A DNA stretch of 41,390 nt from Clostridium arbusti SL206 (GCF_000246895.1 NZ_BAEV01000024.1:1-41390); one strand, 5' to 3'; shown: positions 16,587 through 25,745, counted from the stretch's first letter. Translations and numbers: made by a program. The notes: a model not told the origin generated them from the sequence alone.

Positions 16587-17699
16587 ATGATGTCTATCAG
16601 TAAACATCAACTGTTTTGTTTAGTTGTATTATTTGAGATAGGAAGTACTACTCTTTTTGCATTGGGAATAGAAGCAAAACAAGATGCATGGATTGTTATT
16701 ATATTTTCCGCTATTATAGGTATTATTTTAATAGTTATTTATACAGAACTTCAAAAACAATTTCCAAAAAAAAATTTTATTGAAATTGTTTTTGAATTAC
16801 TTGGAAAATCCATAGGAAGACCTCTTGCATTTCTTTATGGACTTTTTTTCCTTTATGGTTCTAGTAGAAATCTTCGTGACTTTAGTGAATTAATGAAAAT
16901 AACATTTCTTGCTAGAACTCCAAGATTAGTCTTACATATTACAATTATGGCTGTTATGGTTTATATCATAATCTTAGGTCTTACTGTACTGGGGCGTACC
17001 AGTGAGATAATGCTGCCTATATTTATGTTTTGTATTTTAATTACAATTATGATGGTTATTATATCTCCAGAATTTGATATAAAAGAGTTATCTCCTGTAT
17101 TAAGCAATGGAATAAAACCTATTTTAAATTCATCTTTTCCCATGGTGATAAATTTCCCCTATGGAGAAGTATTTGCTTTTTCTATGATTTGGTGTTATAC
17201 AAATCACCAAAAGAATATTCGCAAATCATCAATTTTAGCAATAATTTTATTTACTGTATTACTATTAATCACCACTATTATAATTATCTGTACAATAGGA
17301 GTTGACTATGCTTCCATTTCAACTTTACCTTTACTAGAAGTAATTAAAATGATTGATGTGGGAAATATATTAACAAATCTAGATGCTGTGGGTGTAATAA
17401 TATTGTTTATTGGAGGCTTTTATAAAACAGTAATATTTTTATATGCAGCTGTATTAAGTTTCTCCACATTATTTGAAATAAAACCTAGTAAATGGTTAAT
17501 ATTTATATGTGCTATTATTGAAACATGGTTTTCTATTGTATTTGAGTCCAGTTATGCCTATCATATTTGGTTAGGACATAAAGCTTCATTGCCGTATTTG
17601 TTTAATACTTTTCAAATAATTATTCCACCTTTACTATTAATCATTTGTTGGTTAAAAATAAAGGTGAAAAAATCAAAAATAGATAGATATGAATATTAA
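16587..17699 (+). CDS. Germinant receptor B subunit (GerAB/endospore germination permease family)
   Basis: The 370-residue protein has about ten membrane helices and belongs to the GerAB family of amino-acid-permease-like proteins. In these receptors the B subunit forms the germinant-binding membrane part in the spore inner membrane. The N-terminus ISKHQLFCLVVLFEIGSTTLF and the following KQDAWI segment are typical. The ATG at 16587 lies six bases after AGGAGA; the next ATG at 16590 is also possible. In-frame codons further upstream lie in element A and are not native. It is convergent with the A and C subunit genes rather than between them. With element A against its ribosome binding site, where its promoter now lies is unclear. 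Confidence 0.88.
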   Translation: MMSISKHQLFCLVVLFEIGSTTLFALGIEAKQDAWIVIIFSAIIGIILIVIYTELQKQFPKKNFIEIVFELLGKSIGRPLAFLYGLFFLYGSSRNLRDFSELMKITFLARTPRLVLHITIMAVMVYIIILGLTVLGRTSEIMLPIFMFCILITIMMVIISPEFDIKELSPVLSNGIKPILNSSFPMVINFPYGEVFAFSMIWCYTNHQKNIRKSSILAIILFTVLLLITTIIIICTIGVDYASISTLPLLEVIKMIDVGNILTNLDAVGVIILFIGGFYKTVIFLYAAVLSFSTLFEIKPSKWLIFICAIIETWFSIVFESSYAYHIWLGHKASLPYLFNTFQIIIPPLLLIICWLKIKVKKSKIDRYEY

Positions 17700-17759
17700 A
17701 ATTACATGAAATCTAGAGACTATCTAACAAATATATTATGATGAAGGATGAAAATAATT

Positions 17760-17903
17760 ATGATTAATGTAAAATTTTTTATAAATATTTTAATACAGGC
17801 TGGTTTAATTCCCAGCATTTTAATCTTAGGTGGTTTTATTTATGTACTAATTCTATTATTGGTAATGGTATATTATTTTTTCCGCTTGCTATTTAGGAGA
17901 TAA
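17760..17903 (+). CDS. Small single-span membrane protein
   Basis: A 47-residue frame with a hydrophobic stretch of about 25 residues (SILILGGFIYVLILLLVMVY) and an Arg-rich end (FRLLFRR). An AAGGATG ribosome binding site sits nine bases before the ATG. It follows the B subunit gene by 60 bases in the same direction. Small hydrophobic D-type proteins occur with some germinant receptors, so a role as accessory subunit is possible but is inferred only from position and shape. Confidence 0.5.
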   Translation: MINVKFFINILIQAGLIPSILILGGFIYVLILLLVMVYYFFRLLFRR

Positions 17904-17922
17904 TTAGAGTGATTTTAAAATA

Positions 17923-19119
17923 TCATTTTAGTTTTTCGGATTGAATTGGTTTATCCATTAATCCTGGGCTTCTAAGCTGTATATCTACATCTATTGTATA
18001 TTGTACTGTTGGAAATACATCATTCCAGTTGTCTTTTTTTTCCTCCCACACTTTAGGGTATTTTCTATTTAAAGTTTTCCCAAAACCCACAATATCTGAA
18101 TTAAATGTTTTTTGTATTTTATTAAGACACATTTTAATTTCACTTTTCAATATAATTTCTAACTGATCTTCTAATTGTTTGATTACCTTTGTGTCAGAAA
18201 AATCTGTAGCATCCAGTACTTCATCTATATTCCCTTCCCCTTTTACTTCAATATGAAATACTATTTTATTATCTATTATTTCTGGTTTTATTTTTGGTTT
18301 TAAATTTTCTAAACCAATGCCAATAAATCTATTTGAATTCAATATTGATGATATATTTATATTACCATTTTTAACCTCTCCAGTTATCCAATTATAACCT
18401 TTAGTTTCTTCTGTATTTAAATAACCTACTAATTTATCTCCCTTAAAAACCGCTGTTCCTGAAAATTTAACTCCATTACTAGTATTACTATTTTTTGTTT
18501 CTATAGGTAAGTTTGGCATTTCAGCAGTTCCTATTACTCCGGCAACAGGATCAATACCATCACCTAATGTTCTTTTATAAAAATTCATCATATTAATATT
18601 TGTAATTTTGGCATTGGTTTTACCAATATTAATAATGTCATTTAAATAAGAACCCTGTATATTCCCAATTCCGTGTTGTTCACCCAGTACCTCCTTGACT
18701 CTTCCAGGTTTTGCTATGGCTATCCATTGAGTATTATGGACTTGATAACTTCGTTTAAAAAAATCAAGTATGGGTAAGATTCCTTTTCGTGCTAGTGTTT
18801 CATCAATGACAATTATTTTATTTTGTGAAAAATCAGGAAACCTATCAACTTTTTCTGTAAGGTTTCTAATAGCATCAGAAATTGTAGCACCTCTGACTTC
18901 TAAAATTTCTACGGCAGATTCATTTCTTGATGCGTCCTGTTTTAATGCAGATGGTATTGCAATCTGAACAGTACAAATTATCTGCTTTTTATTTTCATCT
19001 TGTTCTAATCCAATTGCGTAGATTACTCCTATAGTATTCAATTCTCTTGTGTCCCAGCATCCTGTTAAAATAAAAATACAGAGTATAATATTAATAGCAA
19101 TAAAAAACTTTTTTCTCAA
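17923..19119 (-). CDS. Germinant receptor C subunit, GerAC-type lipoprotein
   Basis: A 398-residue lipoprotein. The signal peptide ends in LTGC with Cys21 as the lipid anchor, followed by WDTREL, the signature start of the GerAC family. The remaining domain has the usual length. It sits on the outer face of the spore inner membrane with the A and B subunits. Its start overlaps the end of the A subunit gene by four bases (ATGA), showing translational coupling. Confidence 0.93.
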   Translation of the reverse strand: MRKKFFIAINIILCIFILTGCWDTRELNTIGVIYAIGLEQDENKKQIICTVQIAIPSALKQDASRNESAVEILEVRGATISDAIRNLTEKVDRFPDFSQNKIIVIDETLARKGILPILDFFKRSYQVHNTQWIAIAKPGRVKEVLGEQHGIGNIQGSYLNDIINIGKTNAKITNINMMNFYKRTLGDGIDPVAGVIGTAEMPNLPIETKNSNTSNGVKFSGTAVFKGDKLVGYLNTEETKGYNWITGEVKNGNINISSILNSNRFIGIGLENLKPKIKPEIIDNKIVFHIEVKGEGNIDEVLDATDFSDTKVIKQLEDQLEIILKSEIKMCLNKIQKTFNSDIVGFGKTLNRKYPKVWEEKKDNWNDVFPTVQYTIDVDIQLRSPGLMDKPIQSEKLK

Positions 19120-20711
19120 GTTTTCTCACCCTCTTTAGAATTATTAGCTTCTTTATTTGATTTTCCATGAATAATTGATTTGGGTTTTGACTTCATAGAT
19201 CTTAATGGAAATCTTACAATAGTATCTTTTAGTTCACTCCATATAGTGGGTGCAAATGGGGCTAAATAGGGAGTACCAAAAGAATTTAATGAGCACATAT
19301 GAGCTAGGATAATAAATATACCTATGATAAATCCAAAAAATCCAAAGGTAGCACTTAGTGCTAAAAGTAAAAATCTTATAAGAAAAACAGCATCTGATAT
19401 AGGATTAATAATAAAGCCTGTAATTCCCATTAAAGCTACTACAATTATTACAGGATTACTTATTATACCTGCTGCAACAGCTGCCTGACCTACTATTAAA
19501 GCTCCAATAATACTAACTGCTTGTCCTCCGGGTATTGGCATTCTAATTCCTGATTCTTTAACTACTTGAAAACCAAATAACATAATTCCAACCTCTATAA
19601 CTGATGGAAAGGGTACCCCTTCTCTTGATGAAGCAATTGATAGTAAAAGTATGGGCGGTATCATTTTAGGATGGAAAGATGTTATTGATACATATAAAGC
19701 AGGTAATGAGGAGGAAATAAAAAAAGCTAAAAATCTACCAGCTCTAATAAGTGAATCTGCAAAGGGTCTGGAATAATAATCTTCTGAGGCTTGAAAGGCC
19801 TCAATAAATAAGTAGGGAACAGTTAGTACACAGGGAGTACCATTGCATAAGATAGCTATTCTTCCTTCAAGTATCTTTGCCGAAACTTTATCTGGCTTTT
19901 CACTATTTCCAACTGTAGCAAATATAGAAAATGGTCTATCTTCAATATACTGCTCAATGTAACCAGATTCTAAAATAAAATCAGCATCAATTTTATTTAA
20001 TCGTTCTTTTAGTTCTTTCAAAACATTTTGATTAACCAGTCCATCCATATATGCCAAACAGACCATGGTATGGGTTTGCTTTCCTAAATATAATGTTTCA
20101 AAAACCAGATTAGGATTTCTTATTATTTTTCTTATTAAGGATATATTTACTTTAATGTTTTCTACAAAACCTTCTCGACTACCACGTATGCTCAATTCTG
20201 AATTGGGTTCATCAATACTTCTTTGTTCTGAAGATTGGGCGCCGATAATAAATGCAGTATTGTAGCCATCTATGAATATTACTGTACTTCCTGATAATAT
20301 ACTTTCTAGAACTTCATTGAAGGATCCAGACTCCTTTATATCAATTGAGTATAATAATTTTTCTTTTAATGTTGTAAAAATATCCGAGTAGACCACTGTA
20401 CTATCATCGTTCACAATGGGTTTATCAAACATAGACATTGTTTTAATGTATCCTTCAATTTTATTTTTATCTACTAAAAAATCAACAACACATATAAAAG
20501 CTTTAATTTTTTCTTTAACACCAATTGTAAATTCCTTGAATATAACATCAGTACTTTTGCCTATAGTTTTTTTAAGATTTTTTAGATTAATATCTATTTC
20601 CATATATATAGTACAATTATCTTCCACATATTTATTTGATTCATGAGTTATAGCCTGTTGTTGCTTTAGCTTTTTTGTAAATTGTATATGATTTTTAATT
20701 TTTTCAAACAT
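19116..20711 (-). CDS. Germinant receptor A subunit, GerAA-type
   Basis: A 531-residue protein with a soluble N-terminal part (about 1-290) and a membrane region with several helices (about 300-470), as in GerA family A subunits. Recognisable segments are SGSTVIFIDGY, the SIRGSREGFVENI loop, EGRIAILCNGTPCVLTVPYLF and SREGVPFPSVIEV. An AGAGGG ribosome binding site precedes the ATG. It is first of the A-C pair; the B subunit gene lies downstream on the opposite strand. No confident sigma-G promoter was found upstream. Confidence 0.93.
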   Translation of the reverse strand: MFEKIKNHIQFTKKLKQQQAITHESNKYVEDNCTIYMEIDINLKNLKKTIGKSTDVIFKEFTIGVKEKIKAFICVVDFLVDKNKIEGYIKTMSMFDKPIVNDDSTVVYSDIFTTLKEKLLYSIDIKESGSFNEVLESILSGSTVIFIDGYNTAFIIGAQSSEQRSIDEPNSELSIRGSREGFVENIKVNISLIRKIIRNPNLVFETLYLGKQTHTMVCLAYMDGLVNQNVLKELKERLNKIDADFILESGYIEQYIEDRPFSIFATVGNSEKPDKVSAKILEGRIAILCNGTPCVLTVPYLFIEAFQASEDYYSRPFADSLIRAGRFLAFFISSSLPALYVSITSFHPKMIPPILLLSIASSREGVPFPSVIEVGIMLFGFQVVKESGIRMPIPGGQAVSIIGALIVGQAAVAAGIISNPVIIVVALMGITGFIINPISDAVFLIRFLLLALSATFGFFGFIIGIFIILAHMCSLNSFGTPYLAPFAPTIWSELKDTIVRFPLRSMKSKPKSIIHGKSNKEANNSKEGEKT

Positions 20712-20948
20712 GTATACCCTCTTTTCAAATTAAATATTAAATATAATATTTGTAATTTTTACTTTTTTTATTACAAAAATAACAAATTATATAGAAATTA
20801 TGATAGTATATTTTCTATAAATTAATTAAAGCAAAAAAATGGATTTTAAGATTAAATTATTAAAAATATATGTTCATAACATAAGACTGTGGAATGAAAT
20901 GAGGAGATTTACTTAATAATGTAAAGTAGAATAAGAATATATGTATAT

Positions 20949-20985
20949 TGGTATAATATAATAAGATACTTACTTTTATTAAGTA
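20949..20985 (+). promoter_or_regulatory. Extended -10 promoter and inverted-repeat operator of the HxlR gene
   Basis: TGGTATAAT gives an extended -10 box (20949-20957). Ten bases downstream lies TACTTA-N7-TAAGTA (20967-20985), which covers the expected transcription start region. Palindromes of this kind are typical of HxlR autoregulation. The rest of the 306-base gap back to gerAA is AT-rich and shows no other feature. Confidence 0.6.
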
Positions 20986-21017
20986 AATATGATAAAATAA
21001 GATTAGGGGGTGATCTA

Positions 21018-21329
21018 ATGGAAAAATATCATATGTGCCCCAAATTTGAAAATGCTTTTGAATTATTAGGAAAAAGATGGACTGGATTAATTATAAGAAC
21101 ACTTCTAAGTGGACAAAAGCGATTTTCTGATATAGCTGAGGCAATTCCCAATATGAGTGCTCGTATGCTAACAGAAAGGTTTAAAGAATTAGAAAGGGAA
21201 GGGATTATAAGCAGAAGAGTTTATCCAGAAACTCCTGTGCGTATAGAATATGAACTTTCAGAAAAAGGACGAGATCTGCAATATGCTATGGATGAAATTC
21301 AAAAGTGGGCAGAAAAATGGAACAAGTAA
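21018..21329 (+). CDS. HxlR family transcriptional regulator
   Basis: A 103-residue winged-helix regulator. Cys7 in the MCPKF start is the conserved position that senses thiol-reactive compounds in several HxlR members. The core LLGKRWTGLIIRTLL, FSDIAEAIPNMSARMLTERFKELEREGII and the wing around VRIEYELSEKG are standard. AGGGGGTGAT precedes the ATG. A nitroreductase gene lies 0.6 kb downstream, a common HxlR target type, but a terminator and an element B copy separate them. Likely represses its own gene through the palindrome upstream. Confidence 0.9.
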   Translation: MEKYHMCPKFENAFELLGKRWTGLIIRTLLSGQKRFSDIAEAIPNMSARMLTERFKELEREGIISRRVYPETPVRIEYELSEKGRDLQYAMDEIQKWAEKWNK

Positions 21330-21357
21330 TAAGAATATTATTTATAATATAGAAGGA

Positions 21358-21402
21358 CGCTGTATCACAATGCATATCTATACATTGTGACACAGTTTTT
21401 TT
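21358..21402 (+). terminator. Terminator of the HxlR gene
   Basis: CTGTATCACAATG pairs with CATTGTGACACAG, followed by seven T. A second perfect hairpin (CCATATTTC/GAAATATGG) follows at 21421-21445. Confidence 0.9.
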
Positions 21403-21481
21403 ACTATTTTACTATTAAAACCATATTTCTAATAAAGAAATATGGCTGTTCTCAAATCTAATGAATGATTATTTCTTATTT

Positions 21482-21642
21482 TTATCCGATAACTACCAGA
21501 CCTAATACTTCCATTCCACTCTGTGAAAGCGATTCACAGAAAATCAAAGATTTTTGTTCTCTGCTTTTCTATCAAAGTGGGAGATAACGGCTGCTACGTC
21601 CCTAGATAACGAGTTCTAAGTATCACAAACCGATACTTAGAA
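21482..21642 (-). repeat. Element B copy 3, inverted
   Basis: Read on the minus strand, a hairpin TTCTAAGTATC/GATACTTAGAA is followed by TCTAGGGACGTAGC, TATCTCCCAC, one copy of the 50-bp unit (AAGCAGAGAACAAAAATC to CACAGAGT) and TATTAGGTCTGGTAGTTATCGGATAAA. The unit is nearly identical to those at 13434-13534. The remaining bases of this 612-base gap hold terminator hairpins and a possible promoter for the next gene, no coding region. Confidence 0.75.
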
Positions 21643-21723
21643 TAAATACCTAGTAAGAATATCTATAAATAGTAAGATGTAAATTAAAATGTAAGAATAT
21701 TTTAAAAATGTTGAAAATAATTA

Positions 21724-21751
21724 TTGACTAATAATTATGTTTATGTAATAA
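21724..21751 (+). promoter_or_regulatory. Possible promoter of the nitroreductase gene
   Basis: TTGACT and TAATAA are 16 bases apart. A small palindrome TTAGT-T-ACTAA (21763-21773) follows. The start codon is 190 bases downstream, so the leader would be long. Tentative. Confidence 0.35.
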
Positions 21752-21941
21752 TAAATATAGAGTTAGTTACTAAAAATAATCAAGTATATTAAATGAATGA
21801 AATGAATATTAATAACTAAACATTTATTAGAAAAAATGAATTTAGCTTCTGAATATAAAAGTTACAGACATATTTAATTAATATAGAAGGAAGCATTATA
21901 GTAAATAAAAAAATATATTTTAAATTAAGGGAGAGATTAAT

Positions 21942-22541
21942 ATGGGAAAAAATTTTTTGGATGCTGTAGCAGATAGACGTACATTTTATGGAATTAGTAA
22001 AGAAGCAGTTGCTTCAGATGATAGAATTAAAGAAATAATTGAGCATGCTGTAAAACACACTCCATCATCATTTAATGCTCAAAGTGCAAGAGTAGTTTTG
22101 TTATTAGGAAAACATCATGATAAGTTATGGGATATTGCAAAAGAGGATTTAAAAAAAATTGTTCCAGCTGATCAATTTAGTACTACTGAGGATAAAATAA
22201 ATTCATTTAAAAATGGATATGGTACAATTTTATACTTTGAGGATAGAAGTGTAATTGAATCACTTCAACAACAATTTGCTCTTTATAAAGATAATTTTCC
22301 AATTTGGTCTCAGCAATCAAGTGGAATGCACCAATATGTTATCTGGACAGCACTAGAAATTGAAGGATTTGGTGCATCGCTGCAACACTATAATGAAATT
22401 ATTGAAACTGATGTAAAAAATCAATGGAAGATACCAGATAACTGGAAACTAATTGCACAAATGCCTTTTGGAAAACCAATTGCAGAACCAGATGAAAAGC
22501 AATATCAGCCTTTAGAAGAACGTATTAAGATATTTAAATAA
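21942..22541 (+). CDS. Nitroreductase family protein (Frm2/Hbn1 type)
   Basis: A 199-residue FMN-dependent oxidoreductase of the nitroreductase superfamily. The short N-terminus with VADRRTFYGI, HTPSSFNAQSARVVLL and the late IAQMPFGKPIAEP segment resemble the Frm2/Hbn1-like group rather than classical NfsB. GGGAGAG precedes the ATG. It has a promoter region separate from the HxlR gene and its own strong terminator. Likely reduces quinone or nitro compounds; the natural substrate is unknown. Confidence 0.85.
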   Translation: MGKNFLDAVADRRTFYGISKEAVASDDRIKEIIEHAVKHTPSSFNAQSARVVLLLGKHHDKLWDIAKEDLKKIVPADQFSTTEDKINSFKNGYGTILYFEDRSVIESLQQQFALYKDNFPIWSQQSSGMHQYVIWTALEIEGFGASLQHYNEIIETDVKNQWKIPDNWKLIAQMPFGKPIAEPDEKQYQPLEERIKIFK

Positions 22542-22596
22542 TACTAATAAATAAAAACTAAATTACTTACAAAAATATTAAGATGTTATATTTTTA

Positions 22597-22652
22597 AAAT
22601 ATACCCTATAAGATAGATAATTAATAAAAGATCTATTTTATAGGGTATTTTA
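22597..22652 (+). terminator. Terminator of the Frm2-type nitroreductase
   Basis: A long stem, AAAATACCCTATAA plus ATAGAT pairing with ATCTAT plus TTATAGGGTATTTT, ends in a T-rich tract. It can work in both directions. Confidence 0.85.
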
Positions 22653-22719
22653 TAATGTAAAAGATATAGAAATTCATAATAATTTTGTTCTAAGTGATTT
22701 AGATATTTTTTATATATTA

Positions 22720-22876
22720 GGCATATTCAAATAAATAACTAGTCAGTATGCTAGCCTATTTTCAATCCTACTGCGTCAGCAGAACCCTCAGATAGCCCAC
22801 TATCCTGGTCACCTGCTTCCTTGCTCAATTCAAAATATTCGTCGCATCTTTGACTTACTATTTATTTTCACATGCC
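22720..22876 (-). mobile_element. Element A copy 5, inverted
   Basis: A 157-bp copy in reverse orientation, flanked by TTA on both sides (22717-22719 and 22877-22879). It is full length and very similar to copies 1 and 6. It lies between the nitroreductase terminator and the DUF554 gene, about 105 bases before the latter. Confidence 0.85.
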
Positions 22877-22981
22877 TTACTAGAATGTAGTATAATTATA
22901 CTGATATAACAATTAATTGATTATTATATTATAAATTTAGAAATTATATTTATAAAAAGTAAATAGATTGGAGGAAAAATA

Positions 22982-23701
22982 ATGCCTATTGGAGTTATAG
23001 TTAATGCTCTTTCGGTATTTATTGGAGGTTTAATTGGAGCATTTTTAGGAGATAAAATTCCAGAAAGAGTACGCAAAGCATTACCCCTTACTTTTGGTGT
23101 AGCATCAATGGCTATGGGAATAAGTTTAATAATGAAGATGGATACAATGCCTGCAGTGATTTTATCTTTAATTCTTGGAAGTGCTATAGGTGAGTTAATT
23201 AAACTTGAAAAGGGAATTGAGTGGTGCGCAGGCCGTATACGTAAACCAATTGAAAGAATTTTTCCGAGTAAGGGAGATACAGATAATCAAAAAGATTTCA
23301 TGGAAAAGTTTGTTGGTATAGTAGTTCTATTTTGTGCCAGTGGTACAGGCATATTTGGAGCATTAAATGAGGGGATGACTGGTGATCATTCAGTGTTATT
23401 AGCAAAATCATTTCTTGATTTTTTCACAGCAGGAATCTTTGCAACCGCCCTTGGGTATATAGTTTTAACTATTTGTATTCCACAATTTATTATATTAATA
23501 TGCTTATTTTTAAGCGCGTCACTTATATTGCCCATGACTACACCTACAATGGTTGCAGACTTTACTGCCTGTGGTGGTATTATTATGCTAGCAACAGGTT
23601 TTCGTATAAGTGGTATAAAAGCTTTTCCAATTGCAAATATGCTGCCTGCCCTTGTAATTGTAATGCCAATATCACATTTGTGGGTTAGCCTTGTAAAATA
23701 A
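22982..23701 (+). CDS. DUF554 family membrane protein
   Basis: A 239-residue membrane protein of the DUF554 (YdfK-like) family with about seven helices. The start MPIGVIVNALSVFIGGLIGAFLGDKIPE and the GSAIGELIKLEKGIEW segment are strongly conserved in this family. The internal CASGTGIFGALNEGMTGDHSVLLAKS motif is also typical. GGAGG precedes the ATG. Function is unknown; a transport role is possible. An AAATTGC/GCAATTT hairpin follows the stop. Confidence 0.88.
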   Translation: MPIGVIVNALSVFIGGLIGAFLGDKIPERVRKALPLTFGVASMAMGISLIMKMDTMPAVILSLILGSAIGELIKLEKGIEWCAGRIRKPIERIFPSKGDTDNQKDFMEKFVGIVVLFCASGTGIFGALNEGMTGDHSVLLAKSFLDFFTAGIFATALGYIVLTICIPQFIILICLFLSASLILPMTTPTMVADFTACGGIIMLATGFRISGIKAFPIANMLPALVIVMPISHLWVSLVK

Positions 23702-23899
23702 ATTGCGATTTGCATTTGCAATTTACCCTGGGATGAAAGTTTTTCTGTTTGATTTCTTTTAACCGGAAGCCATGTTGTAACCGTTGGTTAAGTGTATTAA
23801 TAGATAGTTGTAGAAGCTTTGATATAGTTTCAAGAAATGGGGGTAGCAACAGTTGCTGAATAATTGGATAAAGCTATACAAAATCATATAAAATTGCTG

Positions 23900-24016
23900 G
23901 ATAAAGTATATTTCATCTCATTACTAAGAATAGATACAACTAAAGCAAGTAAATTATTTGGAGTAAATACTAAAACTTTGAGAAGAGGAGATAATAAAGA
24001 TAAACTAAAAGCCTAA
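23900..24016 (+). pseudogene. Remnant of an IS607-type TnpA (N-terminal DNA-binding part)
   Basis: In frame the sequence reads TTKASKLFGVNTKTLRR and continues to KDKLKA and a stop. This matches the MerR-like helix-turn-helix at the start of IS607 serine recombinases (usual form KLLGVSPKTLRRW). The conserved Trp after the Arg pair is missing, there is no start codon and no catalytic domain, so most of tnpA has been deleted. The stop overlaps the tnpB start as TAATG, the usual coupling in such elements. The upstream bases from 23702 show no gene. Confidence 0.6.
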
Positions 24017-25485
24017 TGAAAGAGATGAAAATAGTGAAGATAACAATGAAAGCAATTCTAATAAATGAAACTGATATAAATAAATCTGTAATTGATAATA
24101 TGATGTTAGTATTTTGTACTGTTATTAGATATTCTTTTAAAAAAATATTGAATGGTATTAAAATATCTGAATTAGAAAAAATGGCAGCAAAGAAATATAA
24201 TCTTAATATTAGACAGGCGAAAGATGCTGTGGAATCAGCAAGACAAACAATTCGATCACAAAAAGAATTGATTAAAATGAATTATGATGATTATTCTAAA
24301 AAAGTTAAAGCTATAGAAAAAATACTATCTGATAAAAATAAAAAATTATCAGATAAAAAGAAAAATGCTCTATTAAGTAAATTAGCTAAAAGACAAAGAA
24401 AATTAGATTATTGGAACAATTTTATTGTTACTGGAACTATTCCAACTGTAACTTTTGGAAGAAAAGAAATGTTTTTAAGAAGATGTAAAGGACTAATTAC
24501 TAATAAAGAATGGAAAGATTGTAGAAATAATAGAATATATTCTCGTGGAGATAAAACTAAAAATGGTAATCCTAATTTAAGAGTTATTGTAAAAGATAAT
24601 ATGACTTTTTTAGAAATATCTACTTTAGAGAAAACTGAATCAAATAGAGCTGTTAAAATACAAGTACCTATATATTTACCACAGAAACTATCAAAGAAAA
24701 CGAAGAAAATTAATGGTATTAATTACAGACAATTATTTTTAAATCATTTACAAACAGGTGAAGCTTATCAGGTAGAAATTATAAAAAAGAATGATAAATA
24801 TTATTGTCATATAACCTTTGAGTTACCTGAAACAGATGTTATATATACTGGACATAATGGAGTTATAGGTATAGACACAAATCCAGATGGTTTTGCTTTA
24901 ACTATGATTGATAATAAGGGTAATTATAAATGGAATACTTATTTAAAACAACATGAGTTACTATATTTCAAAGGTAATCGAAGAGAAAATCTATGTGGTG
25001 AATTAATTGCTCAAGTTGTAAAAATAGCTAAAGTGTATGAATGTGGTATATCTATTGAAAATTTAAAGTTTAAAAATGATAAAGATGTAAATAGTAAATT
25101 TGCTAGAATTAAAAATAATTTTATTTATTCCAAGCTACTAACTATGCTGGAAAGTGCCTGCTATAGAGAAGGAGTAGAATTGTTAAAAGTACATCCTGCT
25201 TATACAAGTAAAATAGGATTATATAAATACTGCCATCAATATGGTATGGTTATACATAACGGTGCAGCCATGGTTATAGCAAGAAGAAGTTATAAATTCA
25301 AAGAATCAATTCCACAAATATTGATAGATAAATATGTAAATGAAAAGTATAAATATAAATTTAATTACTATCATGAATGGAAAAAATGGTCAATAATAGA
25401 TAGAAATATTAAAAAGAAAGAAGAGGTGAAAAATCCTGATTTTTGGATAGTAAATAGGAAAATATTATTAGGACTAATAGTTTAG
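24016..25485 (+). CDS. tnpB: TnpB-family protein of an IS607-like element
   Basis: A 489-residue TnpB/OrfB-type protein. The RuvC-like domain shows GIDTNPDG with Asp287 and GISIENLKF with Glu348. The third motif region reads VHPAYTSKIGLYKY then MVIHNGAAMVIARR. The usual third Asp is replaced by His-Asn (414-415) and the CxxC zinc pairs between motifs II and III are absent. Many TnpB-related proteins share this HxxAA form, so it is a known subgroup, possibly with altered or no nuclease activity. Canonical TnpB cuts DNA under guidance of an RNA from the element's right end. Translation is coupled to the tnpA remnant. The C-terminal 60 residues are Lys-rich. The frame is fully open. Confidence 0.85.
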   Translation: MKEMKIVKITMKAILINETDINKSVIDNMMLVFCTVIRYSFKKILNGIKISELEKMAAKKYNLNIRQAKDAVESARQTIRSQKELIKMNYDDYSKKVKAIEKILSDKNKKLSDKKKNALLSKLAKRQRKLDYWNNFIVTGTIPTVTFGRKEMFLRRCKGLITNKEWKDCRNNRIYSRGDKTKNGNPNLRVIVKDNMTFLEISTLEKTESNRAVKIQVPIYLPQKLSKKTKKINGINYRQLFLNHLQTGEAYQVEIIKKNDKYYCHITFELPETDVIYTGHNGVIGIDTNPDGFALTMIDNKGNYKWNTYLKQHELLYFKGNRRENLCGELIAQVVKIAKVYECGISIENLKFKNDKDVNSKFARIKNNFIYSKLLTMLESACYREGVELLKVHPAYTSKIGLYKYCHQYGMVIHNGAAMVIARRSYKFKESIPQILIDKYVNEKYKYKFNYYHEWKKWSIIDRNIKKKEEVKNPDFWIVNRKILLGLIV

Positions 25486-25745
25486 TATTAACTTTAAAAT
25501 AGATAATAAACTGCATAAGTACACCTAGTAGGAAAGGCTTATGTGGATATAGTATATTTTAGGGGCTCAGTAACACTGGCAATTCTGTTGAACTTTATAA
25601 GAATATTAAATATTGAATTATAAAGGCAGTCTAGTATATAGATAGATATATGGAATTTTAATACGAGAGTATTAACCTTAGTAGTTGAATCCTGTGATAC
25701 TACCACTTTATTAGCGAATAAAGTGAAAATATTAGATTGATAAGT
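25486..25745 (+). ncRNA. Candidate guide RNA scaffold and right end of the tnpB element
   Basis: The stretch after tnpB has no ORF but several hairpins: GTAGT/ACTAC around TTGAATCC, CACTTTATT/AATAAAGTG (25710-25731), and AATATTAGA/TCTAATATT further on. TnpB elements encode their guide RNA in this position. The exact boundary between scaffold, guide and host DNA cannot be fixed here. Confidence 0.4.
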
